A stretch of 35,690 nucleotides of DNA from an uncultured bacterium. GTDB taxonomy: Bacteria; Bacteroidota; Bacteroidia; Bacteroidales; Marinifilaceae. Both the position numbers and the translations under genes were made by a program. The stretch spans positions 1 to 35,690 of the forward strand of contig CAJMSX010000039.1 of NCBI GenBank assembly GCA_905216195.1, in the 5' to 3' direction. The notes under the pieces were generated by a model. It made no database searches. It saw nothing but the letters and a program-made list of their open reading frames with translations, and was not told where the DNA came from. Of this stretch, positions 34,753 to 35,690 are shown in pieces; position 1 is the first letter of the stretch; each line of letters opens with the position of its first letter.

Positions 34753-35042
34753 CCTGTTAGGAATGAGTTATCCTATAATTACAGACAGTCGTTTTAGACG
34801 ATTTAAACCGCCAACATATTCTGCCGAATACTTTCCTCCTGGCTGTACCATTTCAAAAGACGACTATTTTTATGAATTCGACTGGATAATAATTGAAAAC
34901 TCAAACAAATTCTTTACCCCAAAATACGATTCTCACTAAGGTAAACCGATTCAGCTGCCGGGTAGACTCGATCCGCTTGGGATTAATCGGTAAGGAAACC
35001 GAATAAAAAAGGATGATAAGAGGGGTCCTCTCTCTTTTGGAT
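34753..35042. other. Intergenic region between Bro-N and the small peptide gene
   Basis: No supportable gene. Two very short minus-strand frames exist: 34768-34851 (27 codons, MVQPGGKYSAEYVGG start) and 34803-34904 (33 codons from TTG, ending EESIRQNMLAV). They overlap each other in different frames and neither has an evident promoter. A 7-bp inverted repeat ACCGATT / AATCGGT spans 34945-34991. The region may be a decayed gene or untranslated RNA; I cannot decide. Confidence 0.3.
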
Positions 35043-35109
35043 AAATACTTCCCGGCTGTATTCATTTCTCTATCCTAAGTCGGGGAAATGAAAAATCCGG
35101 GAAGTATTT
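35043..35109. terminator. Large nested hairpin behind the small peptide gene
   Basis: A perfect 13-bp stem, AAATACTTCCCGG (35043-35055) and CCGGGAAGTATTT (35097-35109), encloses 41 bases that contain a second stem, TTCATTTC (35061-35068) and GAAATGAA (35085-35092). The hairpin lies 10 bases after the peptide stop on the minus strand. The T-run follows it on the plus strand, which is odd for a terminator serving the minus-strand gene. It may act in both directions. Confidence 0.55.
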
Positions 35110-35119
35110 TTATTGACAA

Positions 35120-35329
35120 TTAATTTTGAGAACAGGAGCCGCCACCCTCGCAATAACGCTCTATAGCAGCTTCAATGGCTTGCGGGCTACTGTAATTTCC
35201 GGTCCAGGTGCCGGCATGTTGGCTACAAGAACAAGTAAAAGAAACAGCAGCTCTGGTGCCGCCTATAACGTCTTTCATTTCCCGTTCATTTAATTTCCGG
35301 GCACTTTTTAAGATCAAATTATTTTTCAT
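35120..35329 (-). CDS. Double-glycine leader peptide, Cys-rich core (putative RiPP or bacteriocin-like precursor)
   Basis: This is a 69-residue peptide, read from the ATG at 35329 (MKNNLILKSARKLN). A 24-residue leader ends in the processing motif LNEREMKDVIGG, like the GG leaders of Bacteroidota RiPP and bacteriocin precursors that are cut by peptidase-containing ABC exporters. The 45-residue core begins TRAAVSFTCSCS and has Cys at core positions 9, 11, 36 and 42, a Gly/Ser/Thr/Tyr-rich middle (GTWTGNYSS), a short predicted helix (QAIEAAIERY) and a final CEGGGSCSQN. Four Cys allow two disulfides or thioether modification. The frame extends to a TTG at 35368, but the ATG gives the standard leader. 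No maturase, protease or exporter gene is visible in the window. Whether it is modified, secreted or a toxin is not known. Confidence 0.75.
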   Translation of the reverse strand: MKNNLILKSARKLNEREMKDVIGGTRAAVSFTCSCSQHAGTWTGNYSSPQAIEAAIERYCEGGGSCSQN

Positions 35330-35690
35330 TCCGTTTAAATTTAAAATTATATTACAGCTTATCTGCAATTAATTGCGCACATTAATCGCTTATTGTCCTG
35401 TAAATTAACAATAATATAGGGGTTGCAACTCTGATGCGAAAATTAGATTGGCTGGGATAAAAATAAATCATTTTTTTATAAAGCCATCTAACCTTTTTAG
35501 TTATTTAACTAACCAAACTAAACGGATTTACTAACCAAATGAATTGCATACGCGGCTTCCTGCTTTGTAGTGCCGGCTGAATGATTCCCCAAACTTTCTC
35601 TCTCTTCGGAACAACTTTTCGATTAGTCAAAAAAGCGTTTTGTCGACACGATAGCGGAGGGTCTCTTAAAATGCTTATGTACAATCGTAC
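35330..35690. other. Region upstream of the peptide gene, to the window end
   Basis: No supportable gene. It holds a perfect 12-bp palindrome GCAATTAATTGC at 35365-35376, about 36 bases before the peptide ATG and a possible operator. There are two direct copies of ACTAACCAAA at 35508-35517 and 35530-35539. A minus-strand frame open from the window end to a stop at 35505-35507 (61 codons) and a shorter one ending at 35623 exist, but neither reads like a known protein. No TAnnTTTG box was found close to the peptide gene; TATTATTG near 35410 is a one-mismatch form. Confidence 0.4.

Noticed and set aside
35505..35690. Minus-strand frame open at the window end (61 codons)
   Set aside because: No recognisable sequence, unusual composition (many Arg, Lys, Gln, Ser) and no start in view; could be chance. 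Kept only as a note in the gap description.
1..35690. CRISPR array, insertion sequence, phage structural genes, toxin-antitoxin pair
   Set aside because: No spaced direct repeats with unique spacers, no transposase or phage structural genes, no IS-type terminal repeats. The only extended tandem repeat is within batC.

Overview
The window is a stretch of Bacteroidota (Bacteroidales) chromosome. Three things point there: a complete Bat aerotolerance operon in the Bacteroides order; vegetative promoters of the TTG-N19/20-TAnnTTTG type in front of several genes rather than -35/-10 boxes; and few Shine-Dalgarno sequences. Odoribacteraceae or a relative is possible, but the genus cannot be fixed from what is visible. 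Most of the window is ordinary core genome. The last 2 kb, after a tRNA-Pro gene, looks accessory.

Layout. 1-600: 3' end of a short-chain dehydrogenase gene (+) and a shared terminator. 614-2337 (-): dnaX, read in two frames joined at a run of ten A, so that a short gamma-like and a long tau-like clamp-loader subunit are predicted. 2503-11118 (-): Bat operon, transcribed moxR, DUF58, unnamed membrane protein, batA, batB, batC, batD, batE; it has a candidate promoter upstream of moxR. 11327-12518 (-): a small membrane protein and a coiled-coil lipoprotein. 12655-15096 (-): priA. 15220-17822 (-): cmk-ispH-pfkA, ending in a strong terminator. 18141-20234 (+): M3 dipeptidyl carboxypeptidase. 20286-21068 (-): flavodoxin/ferredoxin fusion (EFR1 type), divergent from a MATE efflux pump (+). 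22540-29056 (-): tolC-macA-ABC ATPase-MacB-like permease, followed by a LytS-type histidine kinase and a LytTR regulator; this is probably an efflux or export system with its own two-component pair. 29282-29617 (+): small XRE-type regulator. 29614-31875 (-): CPA2 antiporter with two RCK_C domains. 32022-33523 (+): CPA1 K+/H+ antiporter, split by a -1 frameshift at a T TTT TTA heptamer. 33663-33736 (+): tRNA-Pro(GGG) with promoter and terminator. 33856-34722 (-): Bro-N protein. 35120-35329 (-): 69-residue double-glycine leader peptide with a Cys-rich core, probably a RiPP or bacteriocin-like precursor.

How the genes fit together. The Bat proteins (MoxR chaperone ATPase, DUF58 and two VWA membrane proteins, TPR partners, BatD) probably form one envelope complex. 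The TolC, MacA and ABC proteins span both membranes, and the adjacent kinase/LytTR pair probably controls or senses through them. The two antiporters are divergent and belong to different families, but both carry RCK_C regulatory domains.

The points most worth a second look are the two -1 frameshift sites (dnaX A10 and antiporter T6A), the Cys-rich GG peptide with the large nested hairpin just behind it, and the overlapping alternative hairpins after tRNA-Pro at the edge of the accessory segment.
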